NCBI RefSeq assembly: GCF_000203815.1
Contig: NW_004457736.1
Span: 372,001 to 436,000, forward strand
Length of the DNA stretch: 64,000 bases
Direction: 5' to 3'
Source: Cavenderia fasciculata
Taxonomy: Eukaryota > Evosea > Eumycetozoa > Acytosteliales > Cavenderiaceae
The stretch's first letter is position 1. The number at the start of each line of letters is the position of its first letter. Below, piece after piece: positions 1-11,037 of this stretch. The translations under genes and the position numbers were made by a program. The notes under the pieces were generated by a model. That model was not told where the DNA came from, did no database searches, and saw only the letters and a program-made list of their open reading frames with translations.

Positions 1-537
1 GTTTTACAAGCTGGTTATTTTGTTCACTTCCCAGTCGTCATTTTACAATTCATTGTTATCCTCGTTGCCATTGGTATGGCTATTTTCAAATCAGGTCCTG
101 AAGAGACACCAGGACAAAGTGGAGTTAAACTTCAAAGTTATGCTGCTCATTCTCAACCACAACACCAACCAGCACAAGCTCATGTAGCAGTTGCCCAACA
201 ACCACAATACCAATCCTACTCACATTATCCAGCTCAAGGAGCCCCTCAACCACAATACAATGCTTATCCACAACATCCACCAGTCTATCCACAACAACAA
301 CACCAACAACCACAATACAATGCTTATCCTCAACAACCACAAGCTCAACCACAAGCTCAGCCACAAGCTCAAGTTCAAGTTCAACCAACTCCCAAATCAT
401 CAGAGCCAGAACCTGAACCTGTACCACAAACCCACGTTTCAGTCGATGTAAATGTCGAGGAGGAAGGCACCAGCTCAAGTGACTCCTCAGAGGTAGATGT
501 TGACCAAGCCATCAAAGATATTACTGCCGATTTCTAA
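1..537 (+). CDS. Membrane protein, C-terminal part (cut by window edge)
   Basis: The frame is open from base 1 and runs into a stop at 535-537, so the 5' part of the gene lies outside the window. The first 25 or so residues are a hydrophobic segment (VVILQFIVILVAIGMAIF) that reads as the last transmembrane helix. It is followed by a polar tail of about 150 residues. The tail is rich in Gln, Pro and Tyr with repeated QYNAYPQ units, and ends in an acidic stretch. The first ATG in view, at 76, falls inside the hydrophobic segment, so it is unlikely to be the true start. Pro/Tyr/Gln-rich cytosolic tails are common on dictyostelid vesicle-membrane proteins, but I do not recognise the family. Function is unassigned. 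Confidence 0.75.
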   Translation, partial: VLQAGYFVHFPVVILQFIVILVAIGMAIFKSGPEETPGQSGVKLQSYAAHSQPQHQPAQAHVAVAQQPQYQSYSHYPAQGAPQPQYNAYPQHPPVYPQQQHQQPQYNAYPQQPQAQPQAQPQAQVQVQPTPKSSEPEPEPVPQTHVSVDVNVEEEGTSSSDSSEVDVDQAIKDITADF

Positions 538-756
538 ATGAAACAAAACACTAACGAAATTGCTATAATAACGCCATGTTGTTTCATTAAATATTTAATG
601 AACTACCTATCCATATTTATTTTACCAAACTTTCTCACGCTTTGTTTAACAATTTAACAAAAACAAAAAACAAATAAATTATTAATAAACAAAAATCTAT
701 GTATCTATTATTAAAGTAAAAAAAAAAATAGAAAAGAATTATTTTTTTGAAAGAAC

Positions 757-814
757 AGATCCCTAGGTTTGTTGTTGTAATTGGACAATTTGTTTGATTG
801 TAGGAAGGGAATCT
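757..814 (-). ncRNA. Candidate class-I-like small RNA (left unit)
   Basis: On the minus strand this 58-nt unit begins AGATTCCCT and ends AGGGATCT. The two ends pair into a terminal stem of eight base pairs with one bulged T. A CACCCATAA box lies on the same strand 60 nt upstream (875-883). Dictyostelid class I RNAs are known to be 42-65 nt long, closed by a 5'/3' stem, and driven by an upstream DUSE (about TACCCATAA) near -60. Length, stem and spacing all fit. The conserved CCTTACAGCAA motif of class I RNAs is not present exactly; the corresponding region reads CCTTCCTACAATCAA. A sister unit lies in inverted orientation at 1035-1095. The 5' and 3' ends are inferred from the stem. Confidence 0.5.
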
Positions 815-874
815 TGAGAACATTCAAGTAGTTTACCATTGAATTCTTTGTTTGAATAAATTCAAGTACAAAAT

Positions 875-883
875 TTATGGGTG
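875..883 (-). promoter_or_regulatory. DUSE-like box for the left small RNA
   Basis: The minus strand reads CACCCATAA. It differs from the DUSE consensus of dictyostelid small RNA genes at the first base only. It ends 60 nt before the inferred 5' end of the left RNA unit. The mirror-image unit has the same box at the same distance. Confidence 0.5.
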
Positions 884-966
884 ATTTTTTTCCAAAGTTC
901 CAAAATCATTCCATGTCCAAATTCTTTCATTGTTCTCAAAAAAAAAGAAAAAAGAAAAATAGTCCA

Positions 967-975
967 CACCCATAA
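967..975 (+). promoter_or_regulatory. DUSE-like box for the right small RNA
   Basis: The plus strand reads CACCCATAA, 59 nt before the inferred 5' end of the right RNA unit. Together with the copy at 875-883 it forms a back-to-back promoter of about 100 bp. Confidence 0.5.
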
Positions 976-1034
976 ATGATTGTTCATGGTAATTAGTGAA
1001 GGAATGTATGGTGATGAGAGATTATGTATTCTCA

Positions 1035-1095
1035 AGATTCCCTTTCTACAACTCAAACCCATCTCAATTATACAATGAAAACCCCCTAGGGATCT
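1035..1095 (+). ncRNA. Candidate class-I-like small RNA (right unit)
   Basis: This 61-nt unit starts AGATTCCCT and ends AGGGATCT, giving the same bulged terminal stem as its inverted partner at 757-814. After the stem, both units share a block of the type TTNCTACAA-TCAAAC, while the middle has diverged. That is the pattern expected if the ends and the 5' loop are under selection. A CACCCATAA box sits 59 nt upstream. No open reading frame explains the conservation. An alternative reading is a foldback or MITE-like element with arms of about 70 bp. The preserved promoter-like box and its equal spacing in both arms favour RNA genes. Confidence 0.5.
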
Positions 1096-1158
1096 GTTCT
1101 ACTATCTTTTTTAAATTACTATTTTTTTTTTGGAAAATATATATATTTTTTTACTACT

Positions 1159-3036
1159 TTAATTGAATATATCCTTTATTTTCTTGGTAACTATATTTAA
1201 AATTGATTGATGGTTTGTTTCTAATGATTTGAGGTGAGGAGAAGGAGGATTTAAAGCTTGTTGGTATTGTTGAGTGGTATAGAAATTGTTGTTTACATAG
1301 ATAATCATTGATTGTGGATAATTGGGAAGACGAACCAATTTGTTTCTAATTGGTATTGGACATTTCAATGTGATCACGGCACGATGACACCCAATACATT
1401 TTTGATGCTTTTTGTTGGTAGAGACAATATAAAGTTTGAGTAGTGTATCTGGAAGTTGAGGTATTTCATATTGATAGTCTAATATAGGGAACTGGAGTAC
1501 TTCAAGGGTGGGAGGAAATGTAAAGTCATTTGGAAGTGCTGTCTGTACGTGAGCCAAATTTGTAAAGTACAATCTTTTGATGGACGATGGGAGTACTCTA
1601 TTGATCAAATTATGGTAGTAGAAACATGCACCGAATCTAACAGACTCAATGGTTGGAGGTAATGCATACTCTAGTGAAACCTTTTGTTGAAACTCGTCGA
1701 TAAAAGAGCTTCCTTTAAAGAGCTGACCAAATTCAACGTGTTTTAGGTGTGGTGGAAATCGAATGGCTCTGTCAAAGCGACTACCAAATTTGATAGTCTC
1801 TACAGAGTCTGGTGCCCAATCCTTTTCAAATGTCGATTGGAAATAGACATCGTCACCAAATTCGACTTGACAAACTGTACTTGGCAGAAAACCACGTGCA
1901 AGATGCAAGCCTGACACGTTGAGTTTAACCACACGTACTCCCTGAGGCAGTTTGATGGCAGGACTAAATAGACCCAACAACTCCAAGTATTCAAGGGATG
2001 AAGGGAGTGTACCCAAGTTTTGTTGGCCGTCACATCTAAAAGTCAGGAATTTGACAGTGTCTGGAATCACAATACCTATCGATGAATCGTGAATCGAAAG
2101 CGACGTAAGCATAGGTGGTAATTTGAGATTGGTCAGACATGCCAAATTCGACTCTTTAATTTCCAAACTTTGGAGACCGATTGGAAAGGTGTCGTCTGGT
2201 ATCTTTTGTTGGTATCCCTTGATACAAAGATTGGTGAGTGTTGGAGGGAGCATACCAGGTTCGAGTCGTTGATTGTATAGTTCAGCAATATCCAATGAAA
2301 CTAGATTACTTGGAAATCTAGTCAGGGGTGTCGTCCTATTTAACGCTTCAAGACAAAGATGTTGCAAGTTGGGTAGGTTGGTTAAAAAGTCGAGTACCGT
2401 AGAGTCACCGCTATGGTCCAAAGTACCAATCTCTGTTTTAAATGATGTAAGTGACGATGGTAGTTGGTTCATGGATTTACAATTGGTATTGTCAATGTAA
2501 ATGTACGGTACCTCCAATCGGGTGAGTTTGGGGAATGTGTCACCTCTAATACCGAGGTGTCTGGTGTAATCGGGCTGTTCAATATCTTTGATATGACTCT
2601 TTGCAATTTTGAGTGTGACTAGATTGGACAGGTTCTTTGAGTCTAGTAAGTTTCTAGGTGTTTCACCTTCTATCGAAAGACATGTGATGGAAGGGGTAAT
2701 CTCCAACACGTTGCATTGACTGGAGGAGCAGAAATAAAGTACCAATGATGTGACGAGTGATCTTTCTCCCCTCTCTTTTAATCTATGGTACAATAGTTTA
2801 TGTTTGGGTGCCAAGATTGACAAACCAACACCTGATATTGTCACCTTTTTATATCTTTCAATTGGTCCATGTGCACATTGATCTCGATCACTATAATGTT
2901 CGAGTGTCAAGTATTTATAATGATGTAATCTTTTACAAGTCAAGTATAGAAATACTTTATCTTCATCATCTCCCAACCAATTAAATATTGAATGAATTAC
3001 TACTGTTGGTAAATCTATCAATGATCTACTACTCAT
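1159..3036 (-). CDS. F-box and FNIP/LRR-like repeat protein
   Basis: Single-exon gene of 625 residues starting at the ATG at 3034-3036. Residues 1-45 have F-box character (LIDLPTVVIHSIFNWLGDDE, then LTCKRLHHY). The rest is built of degenerate 20-25-residue units with LP.SL/LPPTL cores and FG or L.I ends. These are the FNIP/LRR-like repeats expanded in dictyostelids. F-box proteins of this family are thought to bind Skp1 in SCF ubiquitin ligases, with the repeats holding substrates; the substrate here is unknown. The repeats are far more diverged than those of the second FNIP-type gene at 41111. It faces the SMARCAL1-like gene across a 338-bp divergent promoter region. Confidence 0.85.
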   Translation of the reverse strand: MSSRSLIDLPTVVIHSIFNWLGDDEDKVFLYLTCKRLHHYKYLTLEHYSDRDQCAHGPIERYKKVTISGVGLSILAPKHKLLYHRLKERGERSLVTSLVLYFCSSSQCNVLEITPSITCLSIEGETPRNLLDSKNLSNLVTLKIAKSHIKDIEQPDYTRHLGIRGDTFPKLTRLEVPYIYIDNTNCKSMNQLPSSLTSFKTEIGTLDHSGDSTVLDFLTNLPNLQHLCLEALNRTTPLTRFPSNLVSLDIAELYNQRLEPGMLPPTLTNLCIKGYQQKIPDDTFPIGLQSLEIKESNLACLTNLKLPPMLTSLSIHDSSIGIVIPDTVKFLTFRCDGQQNLGTLPSSLEYLELLGLFSPAIKLPQGVRVVKLNVSGLHLARGFLPSTVCQVEFGDDVYFQSTFEKDWAPDSVETIKFGSRFDRAIRFPPHLKHVEFGQLFKGSSFIDEFQQKVSLEYALPPTIESVRFGACFYYHNLINRVLPSSIKRLYFTNLAHVQTALPNDFTFPPTLEVLQFPILDYQYEIPQLPDTLLKLYIVSTNKKHQKCIGCHRAVITLKCPIPIRNKLVRLPNYPQSMIIYVNNNFYTTQQYQQALNPPSPHLKSLETNHQSILNIVTKKIKDIFN

Positions 3037-3374
3037 CTTTTAAAAGAAAGAATTAATTAGACAAGAAGATTGATTCAAACTAATTGATTAAATTACCTTT
3101 TTTTTTCTTTTACAAACAAGTGTAAAGATATATAGATAGAATAGAGAATGTTGATTGTCTCTTTTTGTTTTGAGATAATATTAAGAGCTACATCATCATC
3201 GCTTGGTATCTTGAAAGATATGATTTTAATTAAAGTTTCAAAAAGAAGAGCTAAAGTCATTTTTTCCTCGAAACTTGTCTTTGAGTTTGATTGCAAAAAT
3301 AGAGAGAGAGATGACTGAAACGATAATTAATTAATGCACAGATAGCAAATAACGTCGACACAATATATAGAAAT
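3037..3374. other. Divergent promoter region
   Basis: This 338-bp spacer lies between the start of the F-box/FNIP gene (-) and the SMARCAL1-like gene (+). It is AT-rich. Short open frames across it have no coding character. Confidence 0.5.
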
Positions 3375-3580
3375 ATGGATACCCCAAACACTGCTGCATC
3401 TGCAGCTGCACCAGTACAAAAAAAGAAGACAATATCACTTGTCATATCAAAGAAACCTTACACTAATCCTACTCCTCCGAGCAATACAACAACAACAACA
3501 ACAACAAATATACAACCAAAGATACAACAAAATACTGCTCCCTTTCCCTCCTTACATACAGTACCTACCAATGTAGTTAC

Positions 3581-3614
<34 letters not shown>

Positions 3615-3959
3615 CCTCCACATCTACCTACTCCAGTCGTACAAAATGGTATACAACAACAAACAGCACAAGTACAGTCTGTTGCACCAACAAAACCAAA
3701 TAATACAGTATCTTTGAAGATACAACCTCAATCTCCTGTCAAAAAAACAGTATCTTTATCGATTGCACCTAAACCTGCGACGGTTTCTTTATCTATAAAG
3801 AAAGAAAATAACAACAATCAAACTACATCATCTGGTATCTCGAATAACAATACTAATATATATAACAACACTAACAACAATAATAACAATAATAATAATA
3901 ATAATTTTAACCCAAATAATAACAATAGTATTAAACATACTTATAACAACCACAACAAC

Positions 3960-3995
<36 letters not shown>

Positions 3996-4061
3996 TATCA
4001 CCAAAATACAAATACAAATATAAATACAAATCAAACAATGGTGAATTACTCTGATACACAA

Positions 4062-4129
<68 letters not shown>

Positions 4130-6773
4130 AAATAATCAACAAATAAGTTTAATACCATTCAACTTTAATAATAATGTACCGATTGAATTAAATTTTCAAT
4201 TGGTCAATCAAACAAGTTTTAGTTGTTTGGATCCAAAGAATCCAAAAATTACAGAAATATTTTCAAGTATCCATGGAGCAAAATCAGAGCAACATGATGA
4301 GAATCTTTGGTGGTTGTTACCAGTGACCGAACACCAAACAATTGTATATAGACTCGAATCACTGGGACCAAGAGTAAAGGTCATCAAACTACCAAAACAC
4401 ATTATCAACTCATTTGCCAACCCAAACATCAAACTACCACCTCCAATCGATTTATCACGTGTTCCAGCAACACTCTTAAATACTCTGATGCCATTCCAAC
4501 TCAAAGGACTAGAGTTTGGAGTTGAACATGAGGGTAGATGTATTGTTGGTGATGAAATGGGTCTTGGTAAAACGGTACAAGCAATTGCCATATCCTACTA
4601 TTATCGAAAAGAATGGCCACTATTGATCATCACCCCGTCATCACTTCGTTTGGTGTGGGCTGATGCATTGGACAAGTTTTTACCAGGTATCTTTAAATCG
4701 GGTGAAATCAATTTAGTCATGTCTGGAAAGTGTGGTTTGAATGGTTTGGTCAACATCATCTCGTACGACTTGTGTCGCACAAAGTTGGAAGATGTTTTGG
4801 CCAAAAACTTCAAAGTGGTCATTGCCGATGAAAGTCATTTTATCAAGGATTTCAAGAGTCAGCGAACGCAATGTGTTGGAAAGATCATGGCAAAGGCAAA
4901 TAGAAAGCTTCTTTTAACAGGAACACCGGCCATTTCACGTCCGTGTGAACTATACCAACAGATACATTGCATTGCTCCCTTTTTCCTCGGTTGGAAAGAT
5001 TATGTCTTTAGATATTGCAATGCATACTATGACAAATTTCACCGACTAAATTATTTTGGCAACAGTAATTCCAAAGAATTGAATACCTACCTCAACACGA
5101 TTATGATCCGTCGTCTCAAGGATGATGTATTGTCGGATCTGCCCGAAAAGAGAAGAGAAAAGATTTTGGTTGAAATTAAAAAAGGTGATCTTAGAAAGAT
5201 CAAAAAGACAATGGGTGATATTCAATCGGCCAAAAACACAATCAAAAATACTGGTGACAGAACTGAAGCTGCTCGAAAAACATATTCAAAAAAATCTCTC
5301 TACACCAAATTGTTTAGAGATACTGGTCTTGGTAAATTGGGTGCTATCGATCGGTTCTTAAAGGATAAATTGGAAGTTTTTGATGGTAAATTTATTATAT
5401 TTGCTCATCATCTTGATGTTTTAGATGGTATTTCAAATGTTTTAAAGGTAACATAAAAAAAAACAAAAAAAATTAAAAGAAAGAAAGAATTATTAATTGA
5501 TTGTTTTATTTTTATTTTGTAGTCGCGAAATTGTGAATATATTAGAATTGATGGTAATACAAATGTACAGACAAGAGCAGATTATGTAAATCTATTTCAA
5601 ACTGATGATACTATTAGGGCCGCAGTACTCAGTCTTACGGCTGCAAGTACAGGTTTGACATTGACAGCTGCCAACTTGGTTATATTTGCTGAATTGTATT
5701 GGACGCCTGGAACCCTTTTCCAAGCTGAAGATAGAGCACATAGATATGGTCAAACCAGCTCGGTCCTCATCCAATACCTTGTCGGAATTGGATCGGTCGA
5801 CGAGAGCATATGGAATATGATCGAAGAGAAAAAAGATGTTTTGGGTAGAGTGTTGGATGGACAAGGATCAGCTCTTGAAGTCGATCAAACAGATACTATT
5901 CTACAAAATGAAAATCAAATTGAAGACTATCTAGACGCTATCATCAAGCGTGTAGAGGATAGAGACGCTGTTAGACAGATAAAATATGAAAAAAAATTAA
6001 AAAAGATTCAAGATAAACAAAATGGAGTTAAAAATGAAATTAATAGTGAAAATGAAGAAGAAGATGATGATGAGGAGGAGGAAGAAGAAGAAGAGGAGGA
6101 ACCTGAAGATTATAATGATGACGATTTTGATGATAATGGTACTCTTAAAAAATCATCAAAACCAAAATCAAAACCATCAAAACCAAAACCAAAAGCAAAA
6201 CCAAGAGCAAAACCAAAAGCAAAACAATCAAAATCTTCCGCAACAACCAAAAATAGTACAACTAAATCTTCAACAAAGAAATCAAAGGATCAAAAGGATC
6301 AAAATGATCTTACTGGAGCAGGTGAGGATGATGATGGTATAGATTTACTAAATCTATCTGGATTTGGTGCAGAGGAGGAGGAGGAGGAGGAGGAAGAAGA
6401 CAGTGATGTATTTGTCCAACCACAAGCAAGTTCAAAAAGTAAATCTAAGGATAAAGGAGCAACCAAAAAGAGAAAAGATTTGCCTCCTGTTAAAAATGAG
6501 GCAATTAAAAGGAAAAAGACCACATCTACAACATCAACAACATCAACTACCACATCGACAACCTCAACTTCTACTTCTCCACCAACTTCACCTACACTTG
6601 GCGATGGTGGTAGTGGACACCGAACACCATCATCATCAAAGAAAATTATGGTTGATATGGAAGAAGATTTTGAAGAGATTACACACATTACCGATTTCAC
6701 AACCACTAGCAACAGTTACCAAAATGATTTGGACAAGTTTGAAATGTTTAGATATAAAAAACCAGAATTATAA
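3375..6773 (+). CDS. SMARCAL1-like annealing helicase (SNF2 family)
   Basis: Two exons, 3375-5447 and 5523-6773, joined in phase 0 over a 75-bp GTAACA...TGTAG intron, give 1107 residues. The N-terminal 260 residues are low-complexity (Gln run near 68-79, long Asn runs at about 150-260). A HARP-like region follows at about 265-350. It leads into an SNF2 ATPase with Walker A GDEMGLGKT near 391-399, DESH box near 485, and helicase motif VI EDRAHRYGQ near 760. The tail alternates acidic and Lys/Pro-rich blocks. A HARP region ahead of an SNF2 core is the hallmark of SMARCAL1, which reanneals RPA-bound DNA at stalled replication forks; ZRANB3 is the alternative. The C-terminal helicase half lies mostly in exon 2. 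A nuclear location is expected. Confidence 0.88.
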
Positions 6774-7031
6774 AACTAAAGGATCATGGTATCTGGAACA
6801 ATAAAAATTTGAAATTTTATGCACTTGAAATCCCATCATGAGACAATAAATTACCTATTTTTGGCAGTCCATGTCTATGCCATTATTATTAAATTTTTCA
6901 TCGAATTTATCAATGCCAATAAAATATTACCCCTTATTTGTGAAGCTTGAAGATGAGTCATCATCTCATTGTTTCAATTTCAAAAATTAGAGATAAATAA
7001 TAAATAAATAAATAAATAATATAATATAAAT

Positions 7032-8268
7032 ATGTCTGAAGATAGTAATAGAGGAGGAGGAGGAGAGAGTAGTATAATAGTAGACCAAGCAGAACATCTA
7101 AACAACATATTGATTGATCCTATTAGCTTATCAACGATAGAAGATCCAGTATTAACAACTTGTGGACACAGTTTCTCACGTGAAACAATAGAAGATTGGT
7201 TATCAAAGAAACAAACATGTCCTCTATGTCATAAAACTATATCAAAAGATCAATTGACACCAAACTATAGTTTAAAAGAAATCATTGATCATTTAGCTGC
7301 AATTCAAAATAATCAAAATAATCAAAATATTATAAATAGTTCTTCATCTTTTATTCAAAATGATAATAGTAGTAGTATAATTAGTAATAATAATGTAAAT
7401 AGTAATAACAACAATCAAAATAATGATATATTATCATCACAAATATCAATGTTGGCAAATCAATTGGCAGATTTATCATCAAAGATTGATCAATCTACAA
7501 AGATAGCAAAACCAATACCAAAAGAAAAGGAATATATTATCAGAGAGATATGGGGAAAGGAAACAAAAGCATGTGCAACCATGATGCAACGATCGACATG
7601 GGCAGATCCATTCATGACCTATTTTTTCCAAGGAGAAAGTTGGACTAAAAGTGGAAGTGAATGGTACTTTGGATGCATGCTCAACTATGCCTTGAAGCGA
7701 GCCCGAGTATGGGGTGTCTTTAACAATAAACCAGATCGTAATGGAGACCAGATGCTCGGTGTCATGATATGCCAACCACCAAACGAAGTAGGTGTTCGAA
7801 TTGTTGAAATGATAAAGGCTGGTATGGTCCTCGCCACCTACAAGATGGGTATAGCCCCACTGTCTCGAGTACTTAATCTGTTTCAAAAAACAGAAAAGGT
7901 TCACAGTGATGTTACCAGAGGAAGACCACATTGGTACATCAATGCAATCATTGTAGACATTTTAATGAAAAGAAATCACATTGGAACTGATCTAATCAAC
8001 ACTGTCCTCCAATTGGCAGACTCTCAAAAGGTGGCTGTATATATTGATACTGCTAGTTCAGAATCTTTAAAATTTTTGGAGAAATTTAATTTTAAAATAA
8101 TGTATCATTCTACTGTATGTATCGTGAAACTTTTATAACATTGCAATGTTATCTATATTTATAAATATATAATAATAATATTAATCCTCTCTCTCTCTCT
8201 CTTTTTTTTAAACGACATAGGAGAATGGAATGGTTGATTTTTGGGCATTATTAAGAGAACCAAATTAA
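7032..8268 (+). CDS. U-box / GNAT acetyltransferase fusion protein
   Basis: Exons 7032-8114 and 8221-8268 are joined in phase 0 (GTATGT...CATAG) and give 376 residues. Reading straight through the donor would add eight wrong residues. The second exon restores the GNAT end (ENGMVDFWALLREPN). Residues about 25-95 form a U-box/RING-like domain (DPISLSTIEDPVLTTCGHSF, CPLCHKTIS). An Asn-rich linker follows, then a GCN5-type N-acetyltransferase domain from about 165. That domain shows WYINAIIVD on beta-4, the acetyl-CoA-binding turn RNHIGTDL near 313 and YIDTASSESLKFLEKFNFK at the C-terminal part. U-box proteins are E2-binding ubiquitin ligases and GNAT proteins acetylate amines. The covalent pairing is unusual and the substrate is unknown. 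Confidence 0.85.
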
Positions 8269-8786
8269 ATTTGTATTACATCCTCATGTCTTGTCGTCGT
8301 AATTAATTAATTTCAAAATGATAGATAGATATATTTTAAAGATGGATATATAGCACGTGATTACTATTAGTATTTATTTGTTTTTTTTTACTATTATCCT
8401 TTTTTGGTAGTATCATTTCAAAAATCTATCATAACATATAAATATATTTTTTAAATATTGTAAATATTTCATCAAAACATACATTTTTTTATGTACAGTT
8501 AACAAACAAATAAAATCAATTGATCAAAAAAGGTAGTTTTTTTTACAAACCCCACACTTCATCAGACAGATTAGATTGGGATTATACATCTTACATGATG
8601 ATGTATTTGTTGTCTTGTTAACTCTCTAGAGTGAGATCCAATTCCCAGATTCAAGAAACTTGGATATTATCACCAACCTACTTTTCTTTCTTTTTCATCA
8701 TCCATCTATTTATACTTTTTTGATTTATTTTTTATTCTTATCATTTCTTCACTTCAATATAATTTGTTAATAATTTATTTTAAAAT
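8269..8786. other. Intergenic, nothing supported
   Basis: This is AT-rich spacer with a CT run inside the preceding intron and poly-T tracts. I see no open frame with coding character. The last 50 bases probably form the promoter of the small secreted protein gene. Confidence 0.5.
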
Positions 8787-9080
8787 ATGTATAAACCAAA
8801 TTTATTAAATATATCAATAATCATATTAATAATATTTATATTTTCAATTATAACAATCAATGCTCATGGTAACTTGATCAAAATGTTTGAATTGATTTAA
8901 AATAATTTCTCGTGTATTAACAAATTTTAAATGAACATTTCTTTAGATCCAGCCGAAATTGCAGAATGTAATAAATATTCTAGTATAAGTAGTTGTTTTA
9001 AACATAAATGCATGTGGTATACCAATTGTGATCCAAGACATAATGAAATTTGTTGTTTTCCACATAGTTATGAATTGTAA
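8787..9080 (+). CDS. Small secreted cysteine-rich protein
   Basis: Two exons, 8787-8868 and 8947-9080, joined in phase 1 across a 78-bp intron (GTAACT...TTTAG), give 71 residues. Residues 1-26 are a signal peptide with a strong hydrophobic core (LLNISIIILIIFIFSITINA). The predicted mature part begins near HDPAEIAEC and holds six cysteines in a C-x9-C-x4-C-x5-C-x7-CC pattern, with a KCMWYTNC core. The even number of cysteines and the leader imply a disulfide-bonded extracellular peptide. I do not recognise the family. Neither exon reaches 60 codons, so length-filtered annotation would miss it. It ends about 125 bp before the 3' end of the convergent esterase gene. Confidence 0.75.
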
Positions 9081-9204
9081 ATAAAATAAATAAACAAATA
9101 ATATATTTAATCCCTTTTTCTTTTCTTTTTTTTTGTGTGTATTAATAATTTATAATAATATTAGTGAATTTTAATTTAATTGATTAATTTCTTTCTTTCT
9201 TTCT

Positions 9205-11037
9205 TTATCTTGGATTATCATAACCCATTTCATCAAGATAATCACATTGTGATTTGAGTAAACCGGATTGAACAAATGGAGGTGTTTGGAAAATCATAGT
9301 TTCATCGGTCGTTGTGTTGTAGGTTGGCCATTCGACTGGAACCGGGAGACCAACGTTTGGATCGCCATTGACGACGAAATTCATCCAATAGTTGTTCATG
9401 TTTATCGATAGTTGTTGTTCACCATCGGTGAGGGGTACACCTCCACGAGCAGCACTATTCCAGACGTACAAGAGTTCACTTCCATGGCAAACATGACCTA
9501 CGCAATCTGGGAAATTGGGTCCCCAGAAATCGGCACCGGTCACATGTTGGAATTGGTAGTTGTAGATTGGAACATTGTTACTGGCTTGAATGTCGGCAAT
9601 GTAACGTGAGGTGTTACGCACTGGACACACAAAGATATAGTCTGTGCCGAGGGTTGATAGGACGGGACGGTTGTCTGCACCGACGATGGGTGGGTAACGG
9701 TCGTTGATGAATGGAGCATGGTTTAAAAAGATGAGACCTAATGCCTCCTCGTATTGGAGAGCCGATACGTTCTTGGCGGCTGCTTGGTAGATAAAGATGA
9801 GTGCTTCTTCAGAGACACTGCCAACGATCATTGGAACTTGGTAGAACTTGCCAGCCTTGATGAGGTTGAGTGGCTGGTCGATAATATCGTCGCCGTCAAT
9901 AGTTGGTGTCCAGGGGAGGAACGATGCAAGTGGAATGAGTGGGTCGAGACTTTGTTGTGCCTTTTGTTGGCCAAGCAACACTTGGTCGACTGTAAGTGCA
10001 AGCAAACAATCGGCATTTTTGAAACTACATCCAACGGCATTGGCAAAGAGTAAAGAGTATTGTTGGGCAATCTCTTGTGTCTTTAGTCCCAATGTCCATG
10101 GATCACTCTCGACAATGACACGATGGAACAGTCCAAAGGAGAGTGGAGAGGTAATGTGAGTGGCAATCGATGTGGCACCGGCACTCTGACCAACCAAAGT
10201 AACTTGATTGGCATCGCCACCAAAGAACTTGGCATTGTTTTGGATCCAATACAATGCTTGACGTTGATCTTGGAATCCAAAGTTTCCAGTAAAATCATCG
10301 GTAAGCAAGAAACCCAATGCACCCAAACGATAGTTGATCGTTACAACAATGGCTTCAGCCGATGATACCATAGTATCGCCAATATAAAGTGTTGAAGCAG
10401 CTGATCCTTGTTCGAATCTACCTCCTGGAAGAAAAGCCATAACTGGTCTCAAAGAAGAGGTGGTATTTTGAATAACAGACAATGGTACAAATACATTTAA
10501 ATACAAACAATCCTCACTTGTTACATTGGGACATGTTCCAGGTGGCAATTCACACATTTGTGGACATCCTGCCTAAAAATAAATAGAAAAGAAAAGAAAA
10601 GAAATATAATTAATTTAAAAGATATTTTAGAGTTGACACTGCTCACTGTCACTGCATGAATGCATACTTGGAAATTTCTAGCATCTAAAACATTTGGAGC
10701 CCATGATTTTGGATCGATTGGTGATTGCCATCTCGCAGGTCCAACTGGTGGTGCAGCGAATGGAATCTAAAATAAATAAAGACAAAGATTTATTGTTTAG
10801 TATATCAAGATTGATATATATATATATATAAATATAAATAGATTTAATAAAACATACACCTAAAAAAGCAGCATAGTTATCATAAACTAAACCTTGAACT
10901 GAACCATAGATTGTTTCAAGAATTGCTGTATTGTCTTGTTCCAAAGGATCAACAAAATTAAATGCACTTGTAAAAGTTGTCAAACAGCCAATAACTACTA
11001 TTATTAATAGTCCAAAGAGTGATGTTGATTTCATCAT
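9205..11037 (-). CDS. Type-B carboxylesterase / cholinesterase family, secreted
   Basis: Three exons on the minus strand, 11037-10858, 10766-10668 and 10572-9205, are all joined in phase 0 and give 548 residues, a normal length for the family. A signal peptide covers about residues 1-25. Family marks in order: FLGIPFAAPPVGPARW spanning the first splice join, EDCLYLNVFVP, the oxyanion region with FLPGG, the nucleophile elbow GQSAG with Ser near 223, and CHGSELLYVW carrying the likely catalytic His. The acidic triad member probably lies in the SVSEEALIF segment. These enzymes hydrolyse carboxylic esters. Dictyostelids carry several secreted members, including the crystal protein. Natural substrate is unknown. 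The first ATG of a tandem ATGATG was taken as the start. Confidence 0.92.

Larger units (their letters stand above)
538..1158. other. Intergenic stretch carrying an inverted repeat
   Basis: Between the two flanking genes there is no supported coding region. The notable content is the inverted repeat with arms at about 752-820 and 1029-1100, described as two RNA candidates. The rest is AT-rich with homopolymer runs. Confidence 0.7.

Noticed and set aside
3828-4158. Minus-strand Ile/Tyr-rich frames opposite the SMARCAL1-like gene
   Set aside because: They are antisense readings of Asn-codon microsatellite runs inside a well-supported exon.
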